Shown: positions 52,785 to 61,698, counted from the first letter of the stretch. The stretch is DNA of 64,000 nucleotides from Flavobacterium sp. HBTb2-11-1 (GCF_009826975.1 NZ_WUMO01000012.1:1-64000), one strand, 5' to 3'. A program made the numbers and translations. Notes: generated by a model from the letters alone, not told the origin.

Positions 52785-52798
52785 TACCAGCGTTTTTT
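52768..52798. terminator. Bidirectional terminator containing both stop codons
   Basis: AAAAAACGCTG, loop TTTAATAC, CAGCGTTTTTT. The plus-strand TAA (52782-52784) and the minus-strand TAA (52781-52783) overlap within the loop, so the hairpin ends both convergent transcripts while coding for their last residues. Confidence 0.85.
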
Positions 52799-54028
52799 AT
52801 TTTTCTTAGAATTATTTGATTTTCTAGATTTGTGAGCGCCACCGCTTCTGTTGGAGTTTTTTGGTTTTTCCCCTGCTTCTGGACTTCCAGAGTGCCATTG
52901 ATACGGATGGTCGGCAATTGTTTTTACATCTACCTTGATCAATTTCTGGATGTCTTTCCAATAAGGAAGTTCATCTTTTCCGCAAAAAGAAATTGCAATT
53001 CCGCCATTTCCAGCGCGCCCTGTACGGCCAATACGGTGGACATAAGTTTCGGGAATATTCGGTAAATCAAAATTGATTACATATGGCAATTGTTCAATGT
53101 CAATTCCTCGCGCCGCAATATCCGTTGCAACCAATACGCCAACTTCTTTGTTTTTGAAAGCATCTAAAACACGTTGTCTAGCATTTTGTGATTTATCTCC
53201 GTGAATGGCTTCTGCAGGAATATCTTTTTTGCGAAGGGCTTTTACAACATTGTCAGCTCCATGTTTTGTTCTAGAAAAAACAAGTACGTTTGATAAATTT
53301 TCCTCTTTAATCAAATTGTATAATAAGTTTCTTTTCTCAGTTTTATCAACAAAATAAATGCGCTGTTCTACATTTTCGGCTGTAGACGAAACGGGCGAAA
53401 CTTCAACTTTTGCTGGATCTTGAAGAAACATTTCAGCAAGCTCACGAATCGCAATTGGCATTGTTGCAGAGAAAAGTAAAGTCTGTCTGTTTTTTGGAGT
53501 TAATTTAACGATTTTTTTTACATCGTTTATAAAGCCCATATCCAGCATCTGATCGGCTTCATCCAGCACTAAAGTATGTAGATGATTCAAATCAAGAAAA
53601 CCTTGTTTATGTAAGTCAAGCAGTCTCCCTGGAGTGGCTATTAGAATATCGACTCCTTTTTTTAAGGTTTCAACCTGTGGATTTTGCGAAACACCTCCAA
53701 AAATTGTTAATTGTGTTAGATTGGTATATTTACCATAAGTGTCAAAACTTTCTCCAATTTGCACAGCAAGCTCACGAGTTGGCGTAACAACTAGCGCACG
53801 AATTTGTTTTGCTTTTTTTGATGAGCCAACAATTCGATGTAATTGATGTATGATTGGAATGGCAAATGCCGCCGTTTTTCCTGTTCCTGTCTGCGCGCAG
53901 CCAATTAAATCTCTTCCAGATAAAACAACCGGAATAGATTGTTCCTGAATCGGAGTGGGATTTAAATAGCCTTCTTCAAATACGGCTTTTTGTATACTTT
54001 TTGAAAGTGATAGATCTTCGAATAACAT
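52781..54028 (-). CDS. rhlE: DEAD-box RNA helicase, RhlE-like
   Basis: The 415-residue helicase has every DEAD-box motif: Q motif (GYLNPTPIQEQSIP), AQTGTGKT, PTRELAVQI, DEAD, SAT, then RGIDIEQLPYVINFDLP and HRIGRTGR. The short C-terminal tail is basic (KSRKSNNSKKNKKRWY) as in RhlE. It unwinds RNA in ribosome assembly, RNA decay or cold adaptation. The stop overlaps that of the hybrid kinase by 3 bases, convergent. Confidence 0.9.
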   Translation of the reverse strand: MLFEDLSLSKSIQKAVFEEGYLNPTPIQEQSIPVVLSGRDLIGCAQTGTGKTAAFAIPIIHQLHRIVGSSKKAKQIRALVVTPTRELAVQIGESFDTYGKYTNLTQLTIFGGVSQNPQVETLKKGVDILIATPGRLLDLHKQGFLDLNHLHTLVLDEADQMLDMGFINDVKKIVKLTPKNRQTLLFSATMPIAIRELAEMFLQDPAKVEVSPVSSTAENVEQRIYFVDKTEKRNLLYNLIKEENLSNVLVFSRTKHGADNVVKALRKKDIPAEAIHGDKSQNARQRVLDAFKNKEVGVLVATDIAARGIDIEQLPYVINFDLPNIPETYVHRIGRTGRAGNGGIAISFCGKDELPYWKDIQKLIKVDVKTIADHPYQWHSGSPEAGEKPKNSNRSGGAHKSRKSNNSKKNKKRWY

Positions 54029-54163
54029 ATCTTAGTGATTAACTATTTTAGCTTTAATTCTAAAATGCCGTGCAAAGATAGGTTTATTCAGTCAATCGTT
54101 TGTTTGAATTGGCTTTTATTTGGCAAAACCAGTTTGTTTTGTATTTAGAATGTGCTTTTTAAA

Positions 54164-55201
54164 TCAGTCTTTTTCGATGTTGGCTTTAATGAAGTCGGTT
54201 ACCAGATAACCAATTAATTTGCCAATTAAATTATGGTTTGGCGAATTGTCTAAGTCTGGTGCCCCTTCGCAGATATGCAAATAAGCAGCATTTTTATGTT
54301 CACCAAAGAAAGAAATAAATTGTCTTAATTCTTCAACAGAAAAACCGCTTATGGTCATGGCACTGCTGGCAATGTTTGGAATTGCATCAAGATCGATTTC
54401 AATTCCAAAAGAATCATTTTTAATAAAATCCAAAGCTGTGATCATCTCACGATTAAAATCTTTTTCTTTTCTGATATTGACACTGTCGTACGTATTGTAT
54501 CGAACGCGGTCTTCTAGTTTTTTTATAATATCTAGAACACTTTTTGAAGTGTAATTTTCGTGAAGCCCGAAAATGAAATATTTCTTTAGAAAGCCTTCTT
54601 CGTATGCATATGAAAACCCGTTTCCGCTATGGCGGCCTTCTAAGATCCTAAAATCAGAATGTGCATCAAAATTAATCGCGTTTACTGGTTTTCCTTTCGC
54701 AAGAGCTGCGCCTTTGATGTTTCCGTAAGCATTGTTATGGCCTCCGCCAATAATAATTGGAGTTTTTCCGGCTTTGATGATAGTAAAAATGATATGAGAA
54801 ACTTCTTTGTCTATTTTTTCAACTAGCTGACTTAATTTTGAACGATCATCTATATCATTAAAATCAAGGTTTTCTACTTCTCGCATTTCAGTTGCCACGT
54901 CGATCTGTCCTAAAACAATGATGTTGCTTCCTTTGCAAAAACGATTATGCTGAATATTTGCAATGCTTTTTATGGCACATCGCCATGCCGAAGCTGCCCC
55001 AGGTCTTCCGTAATTGGCACGCACGCCAATATCTTCAGGAATTCCTAAAAGAACATATTTTGCTTCACTTTCTTTGAGAAAAGTAACTTTGTCGGCTCCT
55101 GGCGGAATCACAACCATCTTTTCTCCGAACTTTAATTCACCACTTCTATGATTTGTGACTTTTGCTAAATCATTTATAGTGAAAGGGATTAATTTTTCCA
55201 T
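54164..55201 (-). CDS. hutG: Formimidoylglutamase-like arginase-family hydrolase
   Basis: The 345-residue arginase-fold enzyme has the binuclear manganese ligands in GGGHNNAYG, NFDAHSDFR and IDLDAI. Its extended N-terminus and the presence of hutI 1.1 kb upstream support formimidoylglutamase, which yields glutamate and formamide in histidine breakdown. It is separate from hutI: a coiled-coil gene on the opposite strand lies between. Other arginase-family roles (agmatinase, arginase) remain possible. Confidence 0.8.
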   Translation of the reverse strand: MEKLIPFTINDLAKVTNHRSGELKFGEKMVVIPPGADKVTFLKESEAKYVLLGIPEDIGVRANYGRPGAASAWRCAIKSIANIQHNRFCKGSNIIVLGQIDVATEMREVENLDFNDIDDRSKLSQLVEKIDKEVSHIIFTIIKAGKTPIIIGGGHNNAYGNIKGAALAKGKPVNAINFDAHSDFRILEGRHSGNGFSYAYEEGFLKKYFIFGLHENYTSKSVLDIIKKLEDRVRYNTYDSVNIRKEKDFNREMITALDFIKNDSFGIEIDLDAIPNIASSAMTISGFSVEELRQFISFFGEHKNAAYLHICEGAPDLDNSPNHNLIGKLIGYLVTDFIKANIEKD

Positions 55202-55299
55202 GAAAAAAATTTATTTTCCAAAAATAATATAATTGTAGAAACTTACGTTATTACCTTATATTAATTCTTAAATTTGTTATTAAAGAAAATTATTTAAAT

Positions 55300-56178
55300 A
55301 TGGAAAACCCAAAGAACAACAATTCAAGTCTAAAGGCGGTGATCGCAGTTTTAGCAGTCCTACTGATCGGTAGTTTAGTGTATATTTTCAAGTTATCTTC
55401 TGATACAGAAGTAGTTAAAACGGAGCTTACAACAACTTTGACTGAGAAAGAATCTGTAATGAAAGATTTACAGGAGTTAAAAGCGACTTATGATGCTGCA
55501 ATTGCTGAAAATACTTCGATGTCTGACGAATTAATCCAAGAAAGAGACAAAGTAGTGGCTTTAATGGATGATTTGAACAAGTCTAAAGGAGATGTTTCTA
55601 AGTACAGATCTCAAGTTCAGGCAATGCAAAGCAAAATGAAAACTTTAGTTGCTGAAAACGATGAGTTGAAAAAACAAAATGGTGTTTTAACTACTCAAAG
55701 AGATAGTACTATTGTAGTTTTAGGAGAATCTAAAAAATATAATGAAGTATTGGTTGGTCAAAACGAAGAACTAGCTAAAACGGTTGAAAAAGGTTCTAAA
55801 TTATCTGTATTGAATACTAAAACTTCAGCTTACAAATTGAAAAGCTCAGGGAAACAAATTGAAACAGATAAAGCAAGCCGTGCTGACGTTTTAAAAGTTA
55901 GTTTTACAATTGCTGAAAACCAAATTGCAAAATCTGGTGACAAAACGTATTATGTTCAAGTTATCGATGCTAAAAACAATGTTTTAGGCGAGAAAAAAAC
56001 AGAAAGTTTTGGAGATAACTCATTAACGTATAGTTTTAAAACTACAGTGAAATATGAAAATAAAACTGTACAAGTTAGTGAAGATCTTCCAGGAAAAGAT
56101 TTTGCAAAAGGAACTTATTTTATCAATATTTTTGATAATGATGAGTTAGTTTCTAAAACTAGTTTCAGTTTAAGATAA
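55300..56178 (+). CDS. Membrane-anchored coiled-coil protein
   Basis: The 292-residue protein has a membrane helix (AVIAVLAVLLIGSLVYIF), a long coiled coil (about 35-165) and a C-terminal beta domain with KTYYVQVIDAKNNVLGEKKT and FKTTVKYENKTVQ. Such proteins are often labelled SMC-like because of the coiled coil, but there is no ATPase. A TAAATTTG box lies at 55269-55276. Function unknown; it sits between two hut genes on the other strand. Confidence 0.75.
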   Translation: MENPKNNNSSLKAVIAVLAVLLIGSLVYIFKLSSDTEVVKTELTTTLTEKESVMKDLQELKATYDAAIAENTSMSDELIQERDKVVALMDDLNKSKGDVSKYRSQVQAMQSKMKTLVAENDELKKQNGVLTTQRDSTIVVLGESKKYNEVLVGQNEELAKTVEKGSKLSVLNTKTSAYKLKSSGKQIETDKASRADVLKVSFTIAENQIAKSGDKTYYVQVIDAKNNVLGEKKTESFGDNSLTYSFKTTVKYENKTVQVSEDLPGKDFAKGTYFINIFDNDELVSKTSFSLR

Positions 56179-56213
56179 TTTTGCCGAAAGGATAAAAATA
56201 CCACTAAGATATT

Positions 56214-56243
56214 AAAGGTCTGTGATTTCACAGACCTTTTTTT
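56214..56243 (+). terminator. Terminator of the coiled-coil gene
   Basis: AAAGGTCTGTG, loop ATTT, CACAGACCTTT, then seven T. Confidence 0.9.
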
Positions 56244-56332
56244 ATGTATGAAATTTGAATTTTATTGTTGTTTGAAAAACGATACGTTATCCGTGGTTGA
56301 AACCACTGGCTATATTTAAATCGTTGAAATGA

Positions 56333-57571
56333 TTATTCTAAAATTTTTCCTTCTAGAAAAACAGATTCAATCAAATTGCTTCCAAAAGCATAAGGAATTT
56401 GATAGAAGGAAGAAATTGGCTTTGTCAGGATCAGATTAGCTTTTTTGCCTTTTGTAATGCTTCCATGTGTTTCTGAAAGTCCCATTGCGTAGGCACCGTT
56501 TATTGTCGCCGCATTAATAGCTTCTTCTGGCGTCATTTTCATTTTGATGCAAGCTGTTGCTACTACAAAATTCATATTTCCGGATGGAGTAGAACCAGGA
56601 TTAAAATCTGTAGCCAATGCTAAAGGCAAGCCTGCTTTTATCATTTCGCGTGCTGGCGTATATGGAATACTTAAAAAGTAAGAACACGAAGGTAAAGCTA
56701 CAGGCATTGTTTCTGTTCCTTTTAAAGCTTCAATATCTTCTGGATTCATAATTTCTAAATGATCGACAGAAAGTGCATTAAATTTAACTCCAGCCTGAAT
56801 TCCGCCAATAGAATTGAATTGGTTTACGTGAATTTTTGGTTTTAAGCCAAAGGCCAAACCTGCTTCCATAATTTTTTCGGTTTCTTCTACAGAGAAATAA
56901 CCGCTTTCGCAGAAAACATCTACATAATCTGCTAATTTATTTTTAGAGATTTCGTTAAGCATCTCGTTTATAATTTCGTCCAAATAACCTGCTTTATCGT
57001 CTTTGTAATGTAAAGGAAATGCATGTGCGCCTAGAAATGTAGCTTTTATGGCAATAGGATAGTTTTCGGCCAGTTTTTTAATTACTCGAAGCATTTTTAA
57101 TTCTCCATCAACCGTCAAACCATAACCTGATTTAATTTCGACGGCTCCAGTTCCTAAATGCATTACTTCTTCTAAACGAATTTTAGACTGTTCATAAATC
57201 TCTTCTTCGGAAGTTTCGTTTAGTTTTTTAGCTGAATTTAAAATTCCGCCGCCGCGATTGGCGATTTCTTCATAAGAAAGTCCATTAATGCGATCTACAA
57301 ATTCCTGCTCACGATTTCCTGCGTAAACAATATGAGTGTGGCTGTCACACCAAGATGGGAGCACAACTTTTCCTGTTGCATCTATTGTTTTGTCGGCATT
57401 TATTTTTGGAAGATTATCCATTGAGCCGAAATCTTCAATGAGATTGTCTTTTAAAACTAAAAAAGCATTTTTAATTGTTGGAAGTTTAGCCATTTCAGAA
57501 CCTGAAACTTTAGCAATAGAAGTTTCGCGAACCTGAAGTAACTCTTGTATGTTTGTGATTAAAGTGATCAT
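56333..57571 (-). CDS. hutI: Imidazolonepropionase
   Basis: The 412-residue amidohydrolase opens the imidazolone ring in histidine breakdown. Metal and catalytic residues: SWCDSHTHIVYAGNR, FLGAHAFP, KIHVNQFNSIGG, SVDHLEIM and ATDFNPGS. The substrate arginine motif FVDRINGLSYEEIANRGGG (in parts) is also present. HutH and HutU are not in the window. It is upstream of the hutG-like gene on the same strand, separated by a gene of opposite orientation. Confidence 0.94.
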   Translation of the reverse strand: MITLITNIQELLQVRETSIAKVSGSEMAKLPTIKNAFLVLKDNLIEDFGSMDNLPKINADKTIDATGKVVLPSWCDSHTHIVYAGNREQEFVDRINGLSYEEIANRGGGILNSAKKLNETSEEEIYEQSKIRLEEVMHLGTGAVEIKSGYGLTVDGELKMLRVIKKLAENYPIAIKATFLGAHAFPLHYKDDKAGYLDEIINEMLNEISKNKLADYVDVFCESGYFSVEETEKIMEAGLAFGLKPKIHVNQFNSIGGIQAGVKFNALSVDHLEIMNPEDIEALKGTETMPVALPSCSYFLSIPYTPAREMIKAGLPLALATDFNPGSTPSGNMNFVVATACIKMKMTPEEAINAATINGAYAMGLSETHGSITKGKKANLILTKPISSFYQIPYAFGSNLIESVFLEGKILE

Positions 57572-57667
57572 TAATATGAATTGTTATAAAACACAAATTT
57601 CACAAATTTCCACGGATTAATGTGTGAAAACTTGTGAAATTCGTAAAATTGTTTTTTTCTCTAAAGA

Positions 57668-58717
57668 TTATTCAGAAACTGTTATTTCGAATATTTTATC
57701 CCAATATTTACCAGTAACAAAAATGGTTTTAGTAGTAGGGTTGTAGGCTATACCGTTTAGAACTTCAGCATTTTTGCTTTTTACAAATTTACGTAGTCCA
57801 GATAAATTGATAATTCCTTCAACTGCACCAGATTTTGGGTCTACAACAGCAATGGCGTCTTTTTGCCAAACATTAGCATAAAATTTTCCATTGATCAATT
57901 CTAGTTCATTTAATGCTTTAATTTTTGAACTGCCAGAATAAACATTAATGTAATCAATTAGTTTTTGATTAGCAGGATCCATTTTCCAGATTTTCTCTGT
58001 TCCATCAGAATGATAAATGTATTGGTCATCATGTGTCATTCCCCAACCTTCAATATCTTTATCGTATTTGAATGTTTTTTCTAGTTTGAAAGTTTTAGCA
58101 TCATAAATAAACCCGGTTTTTTCCTGCCATGAAAGCTGATATAATTTCCCATTGAAGAAAGTAATTCCTTCTCCAAAATATTCTTTCGGAAGATCAACTT
58201 GTTTGATTACTTTTCCATTTTTATAATCTACCTCTCTGAAGTATGAATCTTCTTTTTGTCCTGTACTTTCAAAAAGTCTTCCGTCATGAAATTCTAAACC
58301 TTCAGTAAAAGCTGTTGTATCATGTGGAAAAGTGTTTACAATTTTATAGTTTAATAATTTAGGTTCGATGTCAGATACAACTTCAATTCTTTTAGTTGCA
58401 TCAGAAGAATCTCCACCAAAATATACAGAAGCTTTTAGGTATTGGTAGCCTAATTTTTGATCTTTTAATTCAAATTTAAATTTTTCGGCACCTTTTGTAC
58501 CTCCCACTCTTTTATCGTTTATAAAGTAAGCAATGCTGTCGATTTCTTTCGAATTTGGGTTTAAAACTCCGATTGAAAGCGATTCTTTTTGTGTAAAATG
58601 GGCTGGAAAAGCAGAATCATCGATAGTAAATAAAGAATTTTCACCTTTATTTTTTTCTTTACATCCAATTAATGTGATTCCTAATAAAATGACAGCTAGG
58701 AAGTTATATTTTTTCAT
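57668..58717 (-). CDS. Glutaminyl-peptide cyclotransferase (plant type) lipoprotein
   Basis: The 349-residue protein has a lipobox (ITLIGC, C19), an Ig-like segment (about 45-115) and a five-blade propeller of the glutamine cyclotransferase family: FPHDTTAFTEGLEFHDGRLF, STGQKEDSYFREV and LNELELINGKFYANVWQKD (each in parts). It converts N-terminal Gln to pyroglutamate on exported proteins. A likely promoter (TTTG-N20-TATATTGG) is about 20 bases before the start. The many predicted Gln+1 secreted proteins in this window would be its substrates. Confidence 0.87.
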   Translation of the reverse strand: MKKYNFLAVILLGITLIGCKEKNKGENSLFTIDDSAFPAHFTQKESLSIGVLNPNSKEIDSIAYFINDKRVGGTKGAEKFKFELKDQKLGYQYLKASVYFGGDSSDATKRIEVVSDIEPKLLNYKIVNTFPHDTTAFTEGLEFHDGRLFESTGQKEDSYFREVDYKNGKVIKQVDLPKEYFGEGITFFNGKLYQLSWQEKTGFIYDAKTFKLEKTFKYDKDIEGWGMTHDDQYIYHSDGTEKIWKMDPANQKLIDYINVYSGSSKIKALNELELINGKFYANVWQKDAIAVVDPKSGAVEGIINLSGLRKFVKSKNAEVLNGIAYNPTTKTIFVTGKYWDKIFEITVSE

Positions 58718-58772
58718 AGTTTAAAATTTCAATATGCCAATATACGACGTTATTTTTATAGCAACAAAGGTC

Positions 58773-58802
58773 TTGCAAAAATATAAAAAGGTTGTATATT
58801 TG
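58773..58802 (+). promoter_or_regulatory. Promoter of the SRP RNA gene
   Basis: TTG (58773-58775), 19 bases, TATATTTG (58795-58802): an exact Bacteroidota primary promoter. The RNA begins 5 bases later. Confidence 0.78.
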
Positions 58803-58806
58803 CACC

Positions 58807-58899
58807 GGCAAGTCCTACACGACCAGCTCCTGCAGACTCCCCCAGGATGGGAACATAGCAAGGGTACGTGGTTGAGCGGTGCGATGTAGGTCGCTTGCC
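58807..58899 (+). ncRNA. ffs: Signal recognition particle RNA, small bacterial type
   Basis: About 93 bases fold into one long hairpin: GGCAAG at the 5' end pairs with CTTGCC at the 3' end, and CCTACA with TGTAGG. The conserved tip reads TCCCCCAGGATGGGAACATAG and CAAGGGTA, split by the loop, as in 4.5S RNA. It binds Ffh to target membrane proteins. Exact ends are approximate. Confidence 0.93.
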
Positions 58900-58926
58900 A
58901 TTTTTTTTAGAATTTAATTAGTTTGT

Positions 58927-58952
58927 AATCTTCCTTTATGGAGGATTTTTTT
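58927..58952 (+). terminator. Terminator of the SRP RNA gene
   Basis: AATCTTCC, loop TTTAT, GGAGGATTTTTTT. The stem has one wobble pair and lies 28 bases past the RNA. Confidence 0.65.
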
Positions 58953-59077
58953 ATTTTTACCCAATCTTAAGTTAGACGTTATTGGTTAAAAGTAAAGATT
59001 GAACATATTATATAGCGTTCAAAATATTACCATTCTCCAAAACTCATAACTCATAATCCATAATTTATAACTAAAAA

Positions 59078-59881
59078 ATGAGCAAAGTCGTTTTAATTAC
59101 CGGAGGATCATCAGGAATTGGAAAATCTATTGGTGAATTTTTACATCAGAAAGGTTTCGTTGTTTACGGAACGAGCAGAAATCCTGAGAAAGTTCTAAAT
59201 TCTATTTTTCCTTTGGTTGCATTAGATGTTCGAAATTCTGATTCTATTAAAAATGCTGTAAACCGAATTATTGAAACCTCTGGAAGATTAGACATTGTAA
59301 TCAATAATGCTGGAGTTGGAATTACTGGGCCATTAGAAGAAATTCCTACGGAAGAAATTCGAAATAATTTTGAAACGAACTTTTTCGGACCGATTGAAGT
59401 TATGAAAGCTGCGCTTCCGCAGATGCGTAAACAGAATTCGGGACTTATAATAAATATTACTTCAATTGCTGGTTATATGGGACTTCCTTACAGAAGTGTT
59501 TATTCGGCTTCAAAAGGAGCTTTAGAATTAATTACTGAAGCTTTAAGAATGGAAGTAAAATCTTTTGGAATTGAGATTACCAACGTTGCTCCTGGAGATT
59601 TTGCTACAAATATTGCAGCAGGACGTTATCATGCACCAGTTATAAAAGATTCGGCTTACGAAAAGGTTTATGGAGAAGTTCTGGCAACTATGAATGATCA
59701 TGTTGATGCGGGAAGTAATCCAAATGAAATGGCAGAAGCGGTTTACAAAATCATTCAGACCAAAAAGCCGAATGTACACTATAAAGTTGGTGCATTTATG
59801 CAAAAGTTTTCGATCGTTTTAAAACGTGCACTTCCAGATAAAGTTTACGAGAAAATGCTAATGAATCATTATAAATTATAG
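59078..59881 (+). CDS. SDR-family oxidoreductase
   Basis: The 267-residue classical short-chain dehydrogenase has the NAD(P) loop TGGSSGIGKS (residues 8-17), NNAG, the catalytic serine in INITSIAGY and YSASKGA with Tyr and Lys. It reduces or oxidises small alcohols, ketones or lipids; substrate unknown. A short membrane-protein gene begins 4 bases after the stop, so the two are probably co-transcribed. Confidence 0.9.
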   Translation: MSKVVLITGGSSGIGKSIGEFLHQKGFVVYGTSRNPEKVLNSIFPLVALDVRNSDSIKNAVNRIIETSGRLDIVINNAGVGITGPLEEIPTEEIRNNFETNFFGPIEVMKAALPQMRKQNSGLIINITSIAGYMGLPYRSVYSASKGALELITEALRMEVKSFGIEITNVAPGDFATNIAAGRYHAPVIKDSAYEKVYGEVLATMNDHVDAGSNPNEMAEAVYKIIQTKKPNVHYKVGAFMQKFSIVLKRALPDKVYEKMLMNHYKL

Positions 59882-59885
59882 AATT

Positions 59886-60077
59886 ATGGAAAAGATTGCA
59901 GAGTATTTACCAGCTGTTTTTAGCGTTTTAGTTTTACTGATTATTTGGTTTGTAATTCGTAGGATATTAGGAGCAGTAAGCGATAAGATAAATAATTCAG
60001 AAAGTTACAAGGAAGATACTTTGAGAGTTTTGGAAGAAATTCGAGATGAATTGAAAGAGCTAAATAGAAATAAATAA
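59886..60077 (+). CDS. Small membrane protein
   Basis: The 63-residue protein has one membrane helix (YLPAVFSVLVLLIIWFVIRR) and a charged helical tail (LRVLEEIRDELKELNRNK) that could form a coiled coil. It follows the SDR gene by 4 bases. No family is recognised. Confidence 0.7.
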   Translation: MEKIAEYLPAVFSVLVLLIIWFVIRRILGAVSDKINNSESYKEDTLRVLEEIRDELKELNRNK

Positions 60078-60180
60078 TTTACGGTTTGTAAATATTTTGT
60101 GAATTTTTGTATAATTTACAAATTGATCTCGTTTTTGAAATTGTTATTGGTATTGATTTCGTAATTTTGCAGCTGCGTTT

Positions 60181-60290
60181 GCGTGAGGGATAGGAGTAAA
60201 CTACCGAAGTAGTACGGATAGCCCGACCGGATTTGGAAAAGGCGCTTGTAAGCGGTTTGATTGGTGCGCCTTTTGCAAATCTGGTCACGC
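60181..60290 (+). ncRNA. Structured RNA-like repeat (Flavo-1-like), copy 2
   Basis: The same strings as copy 1 occur: GCGTGAGGGATAGGAG and CGGATAGCCCG, with outer GCGTG/CACGC pairing. The hairpins differ: CTAC-CGAA-GTAG after the first string, and a long GACCGGATTTG/CAAATCTGGTC stem with an extra AAAGGCGC/GCGCCTTT part after the second. It lies 36 bases before the fsa-type gene and could be its leader. Confidence 0.65.
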
Positions 60291-60326
60291 CCTGAATAAA
60301 TCAACACAATTTAAATAATATAAATT

Positions 60327-60983
60327 ATGAAATTTTTTATTGACACAGCTAATTTAGCTCAAATTAAAGAAGCACAAGCTTTAGGTGTTTTGGATGGTGT
60401 GACGACTAATCCGTCATTAATGGCAAAAGAAGGAATCGCTGGAAAAAACAATATCCTTAAGCATTATGTTGACATTTGCAACCTTGTTGATGGTGATGTA
60501 AGTGCTGAAGTTAACGCCCTTGACTTTGAAGGTATGGTTAAGGAAGGCGAGGAGCTAGCTGAATTGCATGAGCAGATTGTTGTAAAACTTCCTATGACTA
60601 AAGAAGGCGTTATGGCAGCAAAATATTTTTCAGATAAAGGGATTAAAACTAACGTAACTCTTGTTTTCTCTGTAGGACAAGCTATTTTGGCAGCAAAAGC
60701 TGGAGCAACCTATGTTTCTCCGTTTGTTGGCCGTTTGGATGATATTTCTACTGACGGATTAAACTTAATCCAAGAAATTAGAGAGGTTTATGATAACTAT
60801 GGTTACGAAACTCAAATTTTAGCAGCTTCTGTGCGTCACACAATGCACATTGTAAACTGTGCAAAAATTGGTGCTGATGTTATGACTGGACCTCTTTCTG
60901 CAATTTACGGTTTATTGAAACACCCATTAACAGATATCGGTTTAGCTCAATTCGTAGCTGACTTTGAAAAAGGAAACAAATAA
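60327..60983 (+). CDS. fsa: Fructose-6-phosphate aldolase / transaldolase-like protein
   Basis: The 218-residue protein belongs to the short TalC/FSA group: FFIDTANLAQIKEAQALG, GVTTNPSLMAKEG, active lysine in IVVKLPMTKEG and ILAASVRHTMHI. Members either split fructose 6-phosphate or act as transaldolase; this window cannot tell which. A terminator follows. A Flavo-1-like element stands directly upstream. Confidence 0.88.
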   Translation: MKFFIDTANLAQIKEAQALGVLDGVTTNPSLMAKEGIAGKNNILKHYVDICNLVDGDVSAEVNALDFEGMVKEGEELAELHEQIVVKLPMTKEGVMAAKYFSDKGIKTNVTLVFSVGQAILAAKAGATYVSPFVGRLDDISTDGLNLIQEIREVYDNYGYETQILAASVRHTMHIVNCAKIGADVMTGPLSAIYGLLKHPLTDIGLAQFVADFEKGNK

Positions 60984-61015
60984 TCCTTAGATATTTACAA
61001 AATTAAAATCGTCTT

Positions 61016-61046
61016 TTTTCTAACGAGAAAAGGCGGTTTTTTTTTT
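61016..61046 (+). terminator. Terminator of the fsa-type gene
   Basis: AAATCGTC...TTTCT, loop AACG, AGAAAAGGCGGTTT with wobble pairs and a bulge, then a long T-run. Confidence 0.65.
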
Positions 61047-61076
61047 ACTTTTATATTGAATCTTAAATAGTTAAAT

Positions 61077-61574
61077 ATGAAAGTTATCTTATTTATTTTG
61101 TCTTTTTTTGTAGCGAGTTTTTCTATAAACGCTCAGGCCGCTAAAGTTATTACTTCGGTAAATGAGGCTGGAGATGTTGCAACTTATGAGTTGGATTGCT
61201 CGGTTAAATTTCAAACCCTCGCTAAAGGTCTTCGGTATAATATTACGAGACATGAATTTAAAGGTCCGGAATTAAAAAACTCGTACCGCCTTTTGCTGGT
61301 AATGGATGGGTTTTATTCGAAAACGCTAAATAGTGAAATGACTATTTCGGCAATCTTAAGTGATGGAACGAAAATAGAAGCAAGAAAGACTATTGAAGAT
61401 GATGGCTTTTTTGATGGAGCTTGCACCTTAAAAATAAAAGATCCGCAAGCGCTTTTAAATGCTGATATTGATAAGATAATTGTCCATGCGGACAAAGATG
61501 TCGTTTATCCTTTATCGGCACAAAACAAGGCTGTTTTTAAGAAGAACTTAAGTAATATTATTAATGCGAAATAA
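61077..61574 (+). CDS. Secreted protein of unknown function
   Basis: The 165-residue protein has a signal peptide (ASFSINA before Q20). The mature part is beta-rich with DGFYSKTLNSEMTISAILSD and IDKIIVHADKDVVYPLSAQ. No family is recognised. It is a single gene between the aldolase and the convergent transporter. Confidence 0.65.
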   Translation: MKVILFILSFFVASFSINAQAAKVITSVNEAGDVATYELDCSVKFQTLAKGLRYNITRHEFKGPELKNSYRLLLVMDGFYSKTLNSEMTISAILSDGTKIEARKTIEDDGFFDGACTLKIKDPQALLNADIDKIIVHADKDVVYPLSAQNKAVFKKNLSNIINAK

Positions 61575-61631
61575 GATTCTAAGATTCTGAGATGTTAAGG
61601 ATCTAAGTTTTTTTCTCTTCTCTGTAAATAT

Positions 61632-61677
61632 AAAAAATCCAAATTCCGATTAGTAAAATTGGAATTTGGATTTTTTA
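61632..61677. terminator. Bidirectional terminator
   Basis: AAAAAATCCAAATTCC and GGAATTTGGATTTTTT are perfectly complementary around a 14-base loop. It is between the secreted-protein gene and the convergent MFS gene. Confidence 0.85.
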
Positions 61678-61698
61678 TATATTGGATTTTTTTAATTC

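Noticed and set aside
55300..56178. SMC-type chromosome segregation protein
   Set aside because: Only a coiled coil and a membrane anchor are present; there are no ATPase head motifs.
60181..60290. Metabolite riboswitch controlling the fsa-type gene
   Set aside because: A second copy is in an unrelated context on the other side of the window, so gene-specific control is unlikely.
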